Positions 21,375-31,754 of a stretch of 47,500 nucleotides of DNA are shown here, piece by piece; the stretch's first letter is position 1; every line of letters starts with the position of its first letter. Where the stretch lies: contig CAUYUJ010000896.1 in assembly GCA_963575745.1 (NCBI GenBank), positions 45,001 through 92,500 of the forward strand, in the 5' to 3' direction. The stretch comes from Prorocentrum cordatum (taxonomy: Eukaryota; Sar; Dinophyceae; Prorocentrales; Prorocentraceae). A model generated the notes under the pieces. That model saw nothing but the letters and a program-made list of their open reading frames with translations. It searched no databases and had not been told where the DNA came from. Position numbers and translations under genes: made by a program.

Positions 21375-21570
21375 CCGATCCGAAAATGAGGCCAACGATG
21401 AAGCGGGAACACCATTTTGAAACACCGAAAACAATCGGAATGTAAAACAGCAAAACGTCGGAAAGACAACCTTTCTCCAAATTCTCCAATACGCGGAGAG
21501 AACAGGCTATATTCCGGACAGGGTCAGGAGAGAGACGAGGGTAGCATTCACAATGAAAGTGTAGAGGGGG
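21375..21570 (+). repeat. Family D, 3' portion
   Basis: CCGAAAATGAGGCCAACGATG, GCGGGAACACCATTTTG, GACAGGGTCAGGAGAGAGAC and GGGTAGCATTCAC align with the 3' half of family D (compare 22.6-22.8 kb). A fragment resembling the 5' module may lie at 21595-21660. Bases 21660-22190 show no supported gene. Confidence 0.6.
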
Positions 21571-22204
21571 GGCCAACGATGTGCGCTCGAGCCATATGTG
21601 GCATCCTACCCCTCGCACCCATCCTTTCCAATGTCGATGCTATGTTCTCTCCATCCGCCAACGGGTGTCCTAGCGGACATGGGTCACCCAAGCGACCCCA
21701 TCGCGTGAGGCGCCATCAGAAAGGGAAGCTGTATACCTTGGGGAAGGAAGTGGCGGATGGGCAGGAGGACGTGCAGGAGGAAGAGGAGAAGAACGAGGAA
21801 GGATGAGGAACAGCAGCAGGAGCTGGCTGAGCGGGAGGAGCAGGAAGAGGGGAAGACGTAGGGGGGGAAAGGGACGGGGGCGATACCAACGAGGAAAGAC
21901 TCGGATCCAGAAGTGTGGCCCGCGCTGGCGCGAGAGCGAGACTCGGAACGGCGAGAACAGAGCGCCCGATCCCGAGGTGAGGCCAGCCCTGCAGCGGGTC
22001 AGCCCCGCAGCGGGTGCTCCATCTGCGGACGAAGGCAAACGTCCCGACTGGACGCGTTCCTACATAGAATTACCTGGTGCGGGAGAAGCAACGTGCGGCA
22101 GAGGAGGGTCCACGACGTGAACTGGTTCAGGGGTGGGAGGAGAATAGTGCCCACGCTGAGTAATGGTAGAGGAGGGGGGAGCAAGGGAGATTGGGGAGTG
22201 GGGG

Positions 22205-22775
22205 AGGGGCAAGCTAGGTGCGCAAGCGTCTTATCTGATGTCCCCTCCCTCCCTCCCATGCCTTACCATGTCGTAGGTCTCCTCTCTACTCGCGAAGTCG
22301 GATGTCGTAGCATGGCATAGCACTACATGGCATAACATGTTGTTGAGGATCAACGCGTAGCATGACATAGCATGGCGTGGCACTGCGTAGTCAAGCACTG
22401 CATGTCATAGCATTGCAGCTGAAGGCATGGCATCGCACAGCGGAACACACCATAGTATTGCATTGCATGCCCATGGCATGGCACTGGAAATGAGGCCAGC
22501 GCTGCAGCGGGAGCACGATTCGGAACGAGCGGAAGCGCGGAAATGAGGCCAGCGCTGCAGAGGGAGCACGATTCGGAACGAGCGAAAGCCCGAAAATGAT
22601 GCCAGCGCTGCAGCGGGAGCAACACTTGGGAGGACCGGAAAGAAACGGATGTGTAAGCACACCTCTGAAAGACCAACTCGCCGGGATCCTGCGTGTAACA
22701 GTAAACAGTGCGCGGAGGGCGGCCGGGCAGAGTCAGGGGAGAGAGGAGAGCAGAATTCATCTTGTAGTCGCAGAA
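22205..22775 (+). repeat. Family D dispersed repeat, near-complete copy
   Basis: The 5' module is GGCAAGCTAGGTGCGCAAGCG, CTTATCTGATGTCC, CCCATGCCTTACCATGTCG and GAAGTCGGATGTCGTAGC. A zone of short GCATGGCATAGC repeats follows. Next come three ~53-bp units containing CCAGCGCTGCAGCGGGAGCA and GATTCGGAACGAGCGGAAGC. The 3' module is GGGATCCTGCGTGTAACAG, AGTCAGGGGAGAGAGGAGAG and AGAATTCATCTTG. Purine-rich DNA lies on both sides. Confidence 0.8.
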
Positions 22776-22984
22776 GGAAGGACGGAAAGGGGGGAGAGAG
22801 GGGGAGGGGGGAGAGCGAGGGACGGAGAAGGAGGGCGAGGGAGCAACGGACGCAGCGGGACGGGGAGGGGCCTGCGTGGGCGCCTCCCGGTCCCCCTGGG
22901 CCTCTCCGACGGGGGGGGGGGGCCCTCGTCGCCACGGCTGGCCTCGCCTCTCGCGATCCTGGTCGGAGCTCTCCCGGGGAGAGA

Positions 22985-23105
22985 AGTCGGAGGCCGCAGG
23001 AGGAGGAGGGGGAGGGGGAGAAGGGGGAGGAGGAGGAGGAGGAGGAGGAGGAGGAGGCCGAGGCGGAGGAGGAGGAGGCGGAGGCGGAGGCGGAGGCAGG
23101 AGGCA
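22985..23105. repeat. (GGA)n/(GGC)n array
   Basis: GGA triplets mixed with GGCGGA units. It follows a GA-rich zone (22770-22870). Bases 23110-23400 hold no recognised gene. Confidence 0.92.
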
Positions 23106-23404
23106 CAACCTCATAGTAAGCAACCCGACAAGCGAAGCGCCTTCCTAACAGCGCCTCGAAAAAGGGGGCGTCGGGCTGGGCAGGGCTGCTCATCATGCGC
23201 AGATGCCGAGGGCTGTTTGGTGAACGCCAGTCATGGGGGGTCGGAGTGTTTTTTCCTCTTTTGCTCCCCTGATCGGGGGCCGCGTGTGCTCCTTCTGGAT
23301 CTCTGCTCGGACCTCTGACGGCGCACACCAGAGAGGGGCGGTGCAAGACGAGCGGCCGTCGGGGCCTCTCGGGGAGGGGGGGGTCGGCCTCGTCAGACCA
23401 ATGA

Positions 23405-23443
23405 CGCACACACACACACTCTCTCACACACAACGCACACACA

Positions 23444-23503
<60 letters not shown>

Positions 23504-24723
23504 CACACGCATTTTGGCGTCGCGGCCGCGCGCGCAGCGACGCGGCGAAGCCAGTCAGCAGGTGGAGAGGAGAGGTGGAGCGCGAGCTGGGCACTCGCGC
23601 AGCGGGCACTCGCGCAGCAGCCAGGCGGGGTAAGGCAGGGCTCACCCATACGCAAATCCCAACACACAATCACGCACACACACACACACACATACATACA
23701 CCACACACACCACACACACACACGCGCGCGCACGCACGCACGCACGCACGCAGGAACACACGCACACACACACACACACAACACGCGGCGTGGAACACAC
23801 AGGCCAGATCACGCGGCGTTGGGACACACGCACACTCACAACACAACACAACACAACACAACATAATACAACACAACACAACACAACACAACACAACACA
23901 ACACAACACAACACAACACATACAGCACACACATAACACAAAACACACACACACGCGTACACACACAACACACACAACACACACAACACACAACACACAA
24001 CACACAACACACAACACACAACACACAACACACAACACACAACACACAACACACAACACACACAACACACAACGCACACCACACAACACACACACACACT
24101 TGTTTTCTGATGCGGAGCGAAACATCCCTGGCCGATGTTGAGACCACCCTGAACTACCAAAACGAAAGGTGAAACGACAAAGAAGTGCCGCGGTGAACGC
24201 CGAGTGGCGCCACAAGACAGGCGGCCTGGATACTGAAATGGGACGACCACAGCACCCCGGAAAGCAGCAGGCGGCAAAGCCACAGCCCAGGGGACGATCA
24301 CGGCACCCCCAGGAGCGCGCGACGAAGCCAGAACACACCACAAGGGGCGAACACGGCAGCCCAGAAAGCAAACCTCGTGCCCAAGCAGCACAAGTTAACA
24401 CACACGCGCACACTTTCGGTCGTCGCGGGCTGTGCCTGGCCGCAATCCGCTCGTCGGTCGCGCAGGCGCGAGCGTGAGGGCTAAGCAGGAAGCGCACGCA
24501 CGCACACACACACACAGACACACACACACACACTTGGCTTGGCGTCGCGGCCACGCGCGCAGCGGCGCGGCGTAGTCAGTCAAGCGGAAGAACGCGCGCG
24601 GCCAGGCCAGATCACGCGGCGTTGGGACACACGCACACACACAACGCAACACAACACGCACACACACACACACACAACACACACACACACACGCACACAC
24701 ACACACACACACCTAAATACACA

Positions 24724-24762
<39 letters not shown>

Positions 24763-24765
24763 GCA
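23405..24765. repeat. (CA)n-dominated block with repeated linkers
   Basis: Blocks of (CA)n (23430-23505, 23675-23780, 24490-24530, 24640-24760), an AACAC pentamer array (about 23840-23920) and an AACACAC heptamer array (about 23965-24100). Linkers GGCGTCGCGGCC.CGCGCGCAGCG and GGCCAGATCACGCGGCGTTG each occur twice (about 23515/24541 and 23802/24602). This suggests duplication of a larger unit. Bases 24120-24480 between blocks show no gene. Confidence 0.85.
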
Positions 24766-24769
24766 CCCT

Positions 24770-25600
24770 CCGCCTTCTTCTGGTGGGCGGGGAGCGGAGG
24801 CTCTTCTCCGAGGCCAGCGCGCAGGGCGAGGGGATGCCCCTGGGCGCACGCAGAGGGGAGGGGGGGGGCCCTGCGTGCGCCCGGACATCCGAGGGCACGA
24901 TTTGCTCAGCCCGCCGCCCCAGACAGCCCGAGCCCTTCCCTGGGGGCAGTTGCTCGTCCCGCACCCGCTTGGGATGGTGCCAGGGCCCGCCAGCGGGCTC
25001 CCCGAGGCCGAACCCGAAGACGCACGCTGGGATTGCAAAAAAAAATCATACCGTCGGAGCTCTGAGCTGCTATGGCTTCGGATGCTCTCTTGGCGTCTTC
25101 GGGGGAGAGTCCGCGGGCATGTCCGCAGGCCCTCGGACCTGCACGGCCGTCCCGAGCATCTTCCTGATCTGGTACCCGTGGTGAGTTGGCCGCCCCCGGA
25201 CCTGACACCTGGGCGCCTCAAAAGCCCCGCAGCTTTCAGGCGGGTGGCAATGGGAGGCTGACTTCAATGGGGGGTGAAGCAAAAGCCCCTACGAGGGCCC
25301 ATTAGAGAGCCCTTTTGGAGCCAACAGCGGCCCTCGAGGGCCCTTTCGGGCCTTTTTCTTCACCCCCCATTCCGGTCAGCCCCGATTGCCACCCGCCGGC
25401 ACTTACCCTTTTGCCCCAGCCCGGGCCCCGGGACCCTCTTGCGGCTCGGCTGGGCTCGGCACACAAAGCGCAGGGAGGAGCCCGGAGCTCCGGCGTCGGG
25501 AGCTCCGGCCGCGATCCTGCACGACGCTGCGCCCACGGCGCGGTGGCGGCTGCTGGGGCAGGGCCGCACCAGCCTCCGACCAGCAACAGCCCACCACTGC
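24770..25600. other. GC-rich sequence, no supported gene
   Basis: Open frames on both strands are Pro/Arg-rich without recognisable domains. Near 25275-25350, GAGGGCCC/GGGCCCTCGAGGGCCCT motifs form local palindromes. Confidence 0.4.
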
Positions 25601-25601
25601 T

Positions 25602-25690
25602 CCTCCTCCTCCTCCTCCTCCTCCTCCTCCTCCTCCTCCTCCTCCTCCTCCTCCTCCTCCTCCTCCTCCTCTCCTCCTCCCCCTCCACAA
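25602..25690. repeat. (CCT)n microsatellite
   Basis: Pure CTC triplets that abut the reverse-oriented family D copy with no spacer beyond CCACAATTACTCAATATGAA. Confidence 0.95.
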
Positions 25691-26190
25691 TTACTCAATA
25701 TGAATATACTCTCCCTCTTCCCCTGATGGCGTCCGGGTGATAGCCGCGCACCCTCCGCGTACTGTTTTTTAACACACAGGATGCCCGAAAAATCCCGGGA
25801 AACGACTCTCGCTGAGGCGCCGGCGTCATTTTTTCTCAAAATGCTGCTCTCGCGCCGGCGTCATTTTTTCCCAAAATGCTGCTCTCGTTGAGGCGCCGGC
25901 CTCATTTCTGCTCCCGAATCCTTCCCCTGATGGCGTCCGGGTGATAGCCGCGCGCCCTCCGCGTACTGTTTTTTTACACACAGGATGCCCGAAAAATCCC
26001 GGGAAACGACTCTCGCTGAGGCGCCGGCGTCATTTTTTCCCAAAATGCTGCTCTCGTTGAGGCGCCGGCCTCATTTCTGCTCCCGAATCGTTCCGAATCG
26101 TGCTCCCGCTGCAGCGTGGGCCTCATTTTCGGATCGGTGTTTGGCCTCCGTCGTTCAGGATGGCGTTCTCGCCCCAGCGCGGGCCTTTTT
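25690..26190 (-). repeat. Family D copy, reverse orientation, with tandem duplication
   Basis: Unit 1 (25717-25920, 204 bp) and unit 2 (25921 to about 26089) both begin CTTCCCCTGATGGCGTCCGG. They share CCTCCGCGTACTGTTTTTT, ACACACAGGATGCCCGAAA and GAGGCGCCGGCCTCATTTC. Unit 1 carries an extra internal ~36-bp repeat of CAAAATGCTGCTCTCG..CGCCGG. A 53-bp-type unit (GTTCCGAATCGTGCTCCCGC) follows at 26090. Confidence 0.85.
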
Positions 26191-26214
26191 CTCGCGCGCC
26201 CATCCGCCCGCCAC

Positions 26215-26455
26215 CACCGCGCCGCACCGCCACCACCACCACCACCACCACCACACCACCACCAGCACCAGCACCAGTACCAACACCACCACCACCAGCA
26301 CCACCACCAGCACCACCACCACCACCAGCACCAGCACCAGCACCAGCACTACCACCACCACCACCACCACACCACCACCACCACCACCACCACCACCACC
26401 ACACCACCACCACCACCACCACCACCACACCACCAACCACCACCACCACCACAAA
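26215..26455. repeat. (CAC)n microsatellite inside family D
   Basis: CAC/ACC triplets with CAG variants, then short (CACG)n at 26460-26490. The array sits between the two halves of the reverse family D copy. Confidence 0.95.
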
Positions 26456-26529
26456 CCACGCACACACACGCACGCACGCACGCACGTGCACCACCACCCA
26501 CTACGCACGCGCGCGCGGAGCCACAGGTC

Positions 26530-26671
26530 CGCTACGACACGCGTCCGCGGATAGAGAAAATCAGCGCCATGGTAAGGGATGGGAGGGAGGGGTAGGACGT
26601 CAGATATGACGCGAGCGCACCTAGCTTGTCCTCCTCCTCCTCCTCCTCCTCCTCCTCCTCCTCCTCCTCCT
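26530..26671 (-). repeat. Family D 5' module (reverse) plus (CCT)n
   Basis: CGCTACGACACGCGTCCG, GCGCCATGGTAAGGGATGGG, AGGACGTCAGATATGACGCG and AGCGCACCTAGCTTGTCC are the reverse complement of the family D 5' module. They pass directly into a 45-bp (CCT)n run at 26627-26671. Confidence 0.8.
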
Positions 26672-26754
26672 CCCACCCCCCGAGCGGGACCTGCCTCCCG
26701 GCCTCTGGAGGGTAGGCTCGGCTCTTCCCTAGGGCCCCAACAGGCTCTCATTCC

Positions 26755-27190
26755 GAGATGTCCGGCGTTGCGACACTGTTGCAACCTGCGGAAAAACCTT
26801 GTGGATGCCATGACAATGGACACTCTAACAATCCTAGCATTGAATTACAAAAAAGAGTTAAAATTGTAAAGCATGTTCTAAACAGACATGTTTCAAATCT
26901 GTTTTACGTGTTTAAATCATGTCTGAAACATGTTTTAGACCTGCTTCCTCCTCATTAATCGTCCTCCACAAGAAAAGCTACGACCAAGGCCCTGGACCCC
27001 GCCCTGCCGCCAAATTTTTCGGGCCCCGAGACGTTCAATCTGAGATCCGACAGTTGGGACACCGTTGCAACCTGCGGAAGAACCACGACCGAAGCCCTGA
27101 ACCCCTTGCTTCCGCCAAATTTGACCGATGTGTGCTGACCCTGGGGCCCGAAACCAGGAGAAGCAGCCCAGCGTTAGAAAGTGCAACGCC
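26755..27190. repeat. Duplicated TTGCAACCTGCGGAA segment with AT-rich insert
   Basis: GCGACACTGTTGCAACCTGCG (26769) recurs as GGACACCGTTGCAACCTGCGG (27057), and CCGCCAAATTTTTCGG (about 27010) as CCGCCAAATTTGACCG (about 27114). Between them lies an unusually AT-rich 26815-26960 stretch. In it, CTAAACAGACATGTTTCA pairs imperfectly with TGAAACATGTTTTAGAC. Confidence 0.6.
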
Positions 27191-27488
27191 AGGATTCCAG
27201 GGCAGGGTGGCCCACTGAAACCACGGATCTGGTAGGCGAGGAAGCTGTCGGCGGACACGAGGATCGGCACCCACTCCTGGCCGTGTTCGTCTACGAAGGG
27301 CGCTCCGCAGTCGATCCGCCGAATATTCCGCTGGCCCCCGTCCCCCAGGAATCCCTTGTCGTCCTGGGCGGAAGCGCTGGTGAAGTTCCCGAACCACCTC
27401 AAGAGCGAGGAGCGAAAAGGACGACAAAAAGGACGGGCGGGAAGGATGACAGTTCCCCAGCCACGGTGGGGGGACGGAAAAGAGAAAG

Positions 27489-27533
27489 GGGAGGAGGAGG
27501 AGGAGGAGGAGGAGGAGGAGGAGGAGGACGGCG
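27489..27533. repeat. (GGA)n microsatellite
   Basis: Short pure GGA run. Bases 27190-27690 otherwise show no supported gene. Confidence 0.93.
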
Positions 27534-27719
27534 ACGACGACGAGGGCGAGGAGGAAAAGGAGGGAAGGGCAGAGCAAGCTCCCGAACAACATCGGGGAGG
27601 ACGAGGAAAAGGGACCCCCGCCCTGCAGGAGTTGAGAAGGCGGATGAGAGGAGTGGCTGTCCACCCCCCCGCCCCAAAAGCCCCAAAAATCTAAGAGGTT
27701 AGCCGGCGTTGGGCCCGTA

Positions 27720-28150
27720 GGCCGTGTTTTCTTAAAACCCGCGTGGTGCAATCCATTTCTGCCATCCCATGCGCTGTCCACGGCACTGCTCGCACAACCC
27801 CCCCACCTTCCCACCCGCAACTTGGTTTGCAAAACCCATGCGGCTGCACTGCCGGTACTTGCTTGGCCATGCCCCCGCATCTGGACGGTCGCGCCGGCGC
27901 GCGCAAGCCCGCGCTCAGAGCGGGCAGTTGGTCCGGCACAGCCGATGCGGTAGACATGGCGTTTACCGAGAGCAACGTCCCAGCGCGCGTCAGAAGCCGT
28001 GCCAGCGCGCGGGCACCTTCAGTGCGGATCAGTGGGTCGGGGGGGCGCGGTCTCGCGCTGACGCCGACAATGGCGGCTACGATGATGATGATAGTAGCGA
28101 TGGTGTTTGCGGTGACGACGATGACGGCGCGACATCCACTCATCAAGAAT
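27720..28150 (+). repeat. Family X dispersed repeat, copy 1
   Basis: The left part, ACTGCTCGCACAACCCC then CCGCAACTTGGTTTGCAAA and CCCATGCGGC, matches the reverse complement of 34.9-34.6 kb. The match continues through GCGCGCGCAAGCCC and the CTTCAGTGCGGATC/ACTTCAGTGCGAGTC pair, to a GATGATGATAGTA..GGTG stretch and GACGACGATGACGGCG. A shared frame reads HPQLGLQNPCG here and THLQVGLQAPCG there, so a decayed coding origin is possible. Confidence 0.75.
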
Positions 28151-28254
28151 CTGAGCTGCAGCATCGTCACCAGCCTGCCTACGGGCTCCAGCAACATGCG
28201 ACGCCCCCACCTTCGGCTTCTAGCGCGCCGCTGCGAAGGACACCTTCGACGTTC

Positions 28255-28795
28255 CAGCGAGGGGATGCCGGGCGAAGGGCCGCCGCTGCTTGGCCAGCTC
28301 AGCTTCGTCCTCCTGTTGACGAAGCAAAACTCACCAGGAAAAGTGTCGTGAAACCGCTCTGTCAGACTGCCCCCACGCGCTGCATGGTCGATCCACTTCA
28401 CCACCTGGAGCTCCGCCAATACGTGCGAACCGCCAAGCGGGGCTCGGATGGAAAGCTGCTTGAGAGTACCCACTAGCCTTTCATATGGGTCCGCGCGTCG
28501 GCGCTTCGACCGTGGATCGGTTTCTACCCAGGCCTCGAGCTGCTCCCGCAACTTTAGGGCAGATCCCCGGACAGACGCGGCGTCCGTCCCGACGCAGTGC
28601 TGGCGGCGGTGGAGGCAGGATGCGAAAACGAGGCACGCCAGCTCTGCCCAGGCAATCCACCCCTCGGCCTTCTCGCTTCTCGAAGCACTTGAACCAATCC
28701 TGCAGAGAACCGCTGGTATCCGCAGACGGCTGCGAGGACATCTGGCAGTCAGCCTCGAACCTTTCGGGCCAGACCCTTCTGAATCCGCCGATCAG
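28255..28795 (-). pseudogene. Coding-like fragment of unknown protein, one frameshift
   Basis: Upstream minus-strand frame: RRVWPERFEADCQM, then SGSLQDWFKCFEKREG. After a shift near 28680: EGWIAWAELACLVFASCLHR, RRQHCVGTDAASVRGSALKL, REQLEAWVETDPRSKRRRAD, PYERLVGTLKQLSIRAPLGG, SHVLAELQVVKWIDHAAR and LTERFHDTFPGEFCFVNRRT. The composition is balanced, without repeats, and unlike the surrounding array-derived frames, so I think it descends from a real protein. I recognise no domain. The adjacent family X repeat and the frameshift suggest a mobile-element gene remnant or one exon of a gene. Confidence 0.4.
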
Positions 28796-28894
28796 GCGTG
28801 CGAGCTACAAGGAGCCTCAACCAGAGCTTCAGCTCTGAGCCGAAGCAAGAGCTTCAGCTCTGCTTGGGGTGGGTCGCCGGGGTGGCTCTGCCTG

Positions 28895-28903
28895 GGAAGG
28901 GGG

Positions 28904-28942
<39 letters not shown>

Positions 28943-29075
28943 TTTGGCGTTTCTTAATGATTTGCGCATCCGGACCCCCTCCCCGGGGATTGGGGGGGAG
29001 GGGGGGGGGCGGTCCCCCACCTGGCGTTTTCTTAATCACTTGCGCATCCCCAAAATGTTTCGGGGGGTCCCAGGG
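28895..29075. repeat. Poly-G tract and duplicated TTCTTAATNA motif
   Basis: Almost unbroken G for about 40 bp (28903-28940). Two near-copies of GGCGTTTTCTTAAT.A.TTGCGCATCC follow, at about 28945 and 29023, each near G-rich DNA. Confidence 0.85.
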
Positions 29076-29079
29076 ACCC

Positions 29080-29580
29080 CCCTCAGATCTAGTTGCAACC
29101 GCCCCCAGGACCCTCCCCCCCTCGGAACCCTCCCCGGACCACCCCGGGACCGCTCCAGGCACCACCACCCCAGAGGAGAAGAAAGAGGACCCGAAGAATC
29201 GAAGAGGAGGAGGCCACGGAGCCGCGCAGATCACCGAATCCGGAGCCCACCGGATCGGTGGCACTGGCCAGAGGCCATTACAATAAAGGGGGAACACCTC
29301 GGGCTGCACTTCTTCCCGAATCTTAAGATCCTGGGCCAGCTCGTGAATGCTCAATGCCACCCGGGACTGGATCGAAGCAGGACCACCCCTAGGACGACCA
29401 TATGGAGCGAGCACGCGTCAAGCAAACTGGGCTGGACAAACAAATCCCTTACATACACTCCGCGCTTACCACCGAAGAAGCGCGAATGCTGCCAGTGGCA
29501 AGCTCAAGCCAGCTCGCCTGAAGTCGGCCCCCTGGGTCCACGTTTCGGTCCCCAGCCAGGGCGCGCAGCTATCTGGACCC
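29080..29580. other. No confidently recognised gene
   Basis: A minus-strand frame near 29414-29290 reads RVALSIHELAQDLKIREEVQ and PEVFPLYCNGLWP, which looks protein-like. It may belong with the fragment at 29.6-30.2 kb, but frame is not maintained and no motif is decisive. Confidence 0.3.
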
Positions 29581-29584
29581 AGGA

Positions 29585-30180
29585 TCACCGAGGCCAGGTA
29601 GTCCAGGAGCTCCAAGCCCCGCGCCCCATCACCCCGACCGTCGTGGCCGCGTGGGCAGGCCCAGTGAGAATCGCGCGGTCCACCGCCACAGCGCCGAAAC
29701 GAAATGGCACCGTATGCTGCCAGAACTTGGGAACGTCAACCTCAACCTTGACACCCGAGGCATGCGCGGTGGCAATAGGTACCCCGCCGGCAAATCTCCG
29801 ACGCACCTGCGCCCGAGCAGAGGCTCGGACCAGCCGAACGGCGCACATCACCTGTTTCCGACGCCACTGGTGGGCAGAAGGCTCCGCAGCCTCTCCAGAA
29901 CACCTGGTCTCTTGGATGCGCGCGACTGCTGGGAAGCGGCCATGCGCGTCCAACCATATGAGCGCATCCTTCCCTGAAGCCTAAGCGCTGGTGCTGAGCG
30001 ACGCAAGCCGGAAGCGCGCCTGAGTCGAGCCGTCCCCGATCGGCACCAACCCCGCCAGCTTCAAGTGCTCGGTCTGGCCCTCCAATGACACCAGCTGCTG
30101 GGAGCCCGTCTGCGCAAGCTCCTTGCTGGAACGTCGGTCACCGCGCCGGGCCCGCCCGGCCACGCGCACCGCCAGGCTGT
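29585..30180 (-). pseudogene. Coding-like fragment of unknown protein, in-frame stop
   Basis: One minus-strand frame reads GSQQLVSLEGQTEHLKLAGL, VPIGDGSTQARFRLASLSTS, then a TAG stop near 29982. It continues in the same frame as DALIWLDAHGRFPAVARIQE, SAHQWRRKQVMCAVRLVRAS, RRRFAGGVPIATAHASGVKV and VDVPKFWQHTVPFRFGAVAV. Composition is protein-like and non-repetitive across about 190 codons. I do not recognise the family. The interruption and lack of a start suggest a decayed retroelement or gene. No spliceosomal borders are convincing. Confidence 0.35.
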
Positions 30181-30265
30181 CTCCACACTGCCCGAGGGTT
30201 GATCGGACCCAAGAGCGCCGTCAGGCCCGCCTGACCACGCGCGCCGCCGAGCTGTCTTCACACAA
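30135..30265. repeat. Two diverged copies of a ~85-bp unit
   Basis: GGCCCGCCCGGCCACGCGCACC, followed by GCTGTCTCCACACTG, is repeated as AGGCCCGCCTGACCACGCGC, followed by GCTGTCTTCACACAAG. Confidence 0.55.
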
Positions 30266-30697
30266 GTGCCTCCGCTGGCCCTGGAGCGCACCGCAGTCTC
30301 GCTCCTCCTCCCCCCCCTCCCCCCCTCGCTGGCGCGCCGCCAAGCAGTCGGGCCTCGAGGCCCCGCGGAGCACTGCGCTGGGCAGCGCTGCTGGAACCTT
30401 GGGCGCGCGGGCTCGTGGGTGCCGCTTTCGGGCACCGTGGCAAACACCCGCGACAAGCAGAACGCTGCCCTCGCGAAGGATTGTTCTGGGGATGGGGTCG
30501 GGAGATCCAAGGAGCCCTGGACCGAACCCACCGCTGCTGAGTTGTTGCGCACCCGGGCGCCAGCGGAGACTCGGCCCGCTCTCTGGCAGACTGAGGGGGA
30601 TTTCGACGAAACCAGGACTAGGACAGAAATGGGTGAAGGTATACCAAGAATCTCTGAGGTCCGGCGGCTCTGGAGAATGTCTCGGGCGCCGCGGCCT

Positions 30698-30747
30698 CCT
30701 CAGAGCGTTCCGGAACGCTCTGAGGCTCTGAGAAACGTTCCGGAACG
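30698..30747. repeat. Perfect 28-bp palindrome plus 12-bp copy
   Basis: A perfect palindrome centred on TTCCGGAA (30698-30725, arms CCTCAGAGCGTTCC). A second CGTTCCGGAACG follows at 30736-30747, next to another CTCTGAG. A degraded relative occurs near 19040. Confidence 0.85.
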
Positions 30748-30749
30748 CT

Positions 30750-31216
30750 CTGAGGATGCCCTGGTTCGAAGTAAGGGATCGGCTGCATAATCGATGTACC
30801 CCAAAACTGAGGTTGCTTGTCGACTTCATGGAGAGGGCGCAGAGCTTTGGTAGGCCTACGACAATTCAACGTATGCGTCTGGGTGGATTCGACGACAAGA
30901 TTCTCATGTTGCGGTCGGTCGATCAGTTCTGCAGTCGATCCCCTGCTCGACTGGCCCTGGGGAGGGGCCAGCCGTCCAGGCACGCCTGCAGGCCTGTCGC
31001 GACGTGCTCTTGGAGCAGAAGCCTGCTCCAACACCGAGATCCACACGCTCACAGGGCAACGCATCGACGCAGGAACACACTGCTGCCTCAGCCAGATGTT
31101 TTCTCTACGTCACTAACAATGGAGAGCCGTGGAGGGCAAACCACAACAAGTTCTCAGAGCATTCGTTGATGGGCCTGTACGTTCTTAATAAATCAAGACG
31201 CTTCGCCATGGTTTGA
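30750..31216 (+). pseudogene. Coding-like plus-strand fragment, unknown
   Basis: One frame from 30756 reads MPWFEVRDRLHNRCTPKLRL, LVDFMERAQSFGRPTTIQRM, RLGGFDDKILMLRSVDQFC. After a shift, another frame ending at 31216 reads ARCFLYVTNNGEPWRANHNK, FSEHSLMGLYVLNKSRRFAM. The text is protein-like but short and interrupted, and no domain is recognised. It could be real exons or transposon debris. Confidence 0.3.
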
Positions 31217-31219
31217 TGG

Positions 31220-31740
31220 TCGGGGCTTGGGGGGAACGCGCCAACATAGGCCAGAGCTGGGGCCCCAGGTCAGCCCAGAGACTTGCTAATGATGCCCTGC
31301 TTCCGCCTCCCCGAACGCCGCCGACGTCGACCAAGGGTTGGCCTGCAGCAAGTTGGGTCCAACAAGCAGTTGGGCCAACGGTGGGACGCGTCCGTAGCTA
31401 GTCGCGGTGACAGCACAGGAGGGGCATGAAGGGAGGAGGAAGCGGCTGGCCGCAGAGCGGCCAGAGAGCTCTCAGACACCCGACGTCGAACAGCTGACTT
31501 CAGAATGCACCTGTGCACCACCCGCCGCCAGGCCTGGCCAGGACCACCCAGATCCCTGGCACGGTGGCTGCGTTGCACACGTGGCCCATTCGGAATCCAT
31601 TCCCACGCGGCCGCCTCGACCCCCGGAAGTGGTCCAGGGCCTCCTGCAGCAGCCGCAGCCCCTCTGGCCGCACCCTGGCCGCCCGAAGCCCCGCGGCCGC
31701 CCCGATCGCCTCGGCGTCCTCCGCGCGCGCGCGCGTTGGA
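31220..31740. other. No recognisable gene
   Basis: GC-rich sequence. A 583-codon plus-strand frame (31407-33158) crosses this area, but it runs through a GCC triplet array, a (CCT)n array and a family E repeat. It is therefore judged not to be a gene. Confidence 0.45.
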
Positions 31741-31754
31741 GGCGGCCACCCGCA

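Noticed and set aside
22405-23784. 459-codon minus-strand frame with Cys/Val runs
   Set aside because: It is built from the (CA)n array read as Cys-Val, the GGA array and family D units.
29290-29414. RNase H-like segment of a reverse transcriptase
   Set aside because: A short similarity to a DAS..G pattern can be forced only by switching frames. No catalytic set is visible, so no family is claimed.
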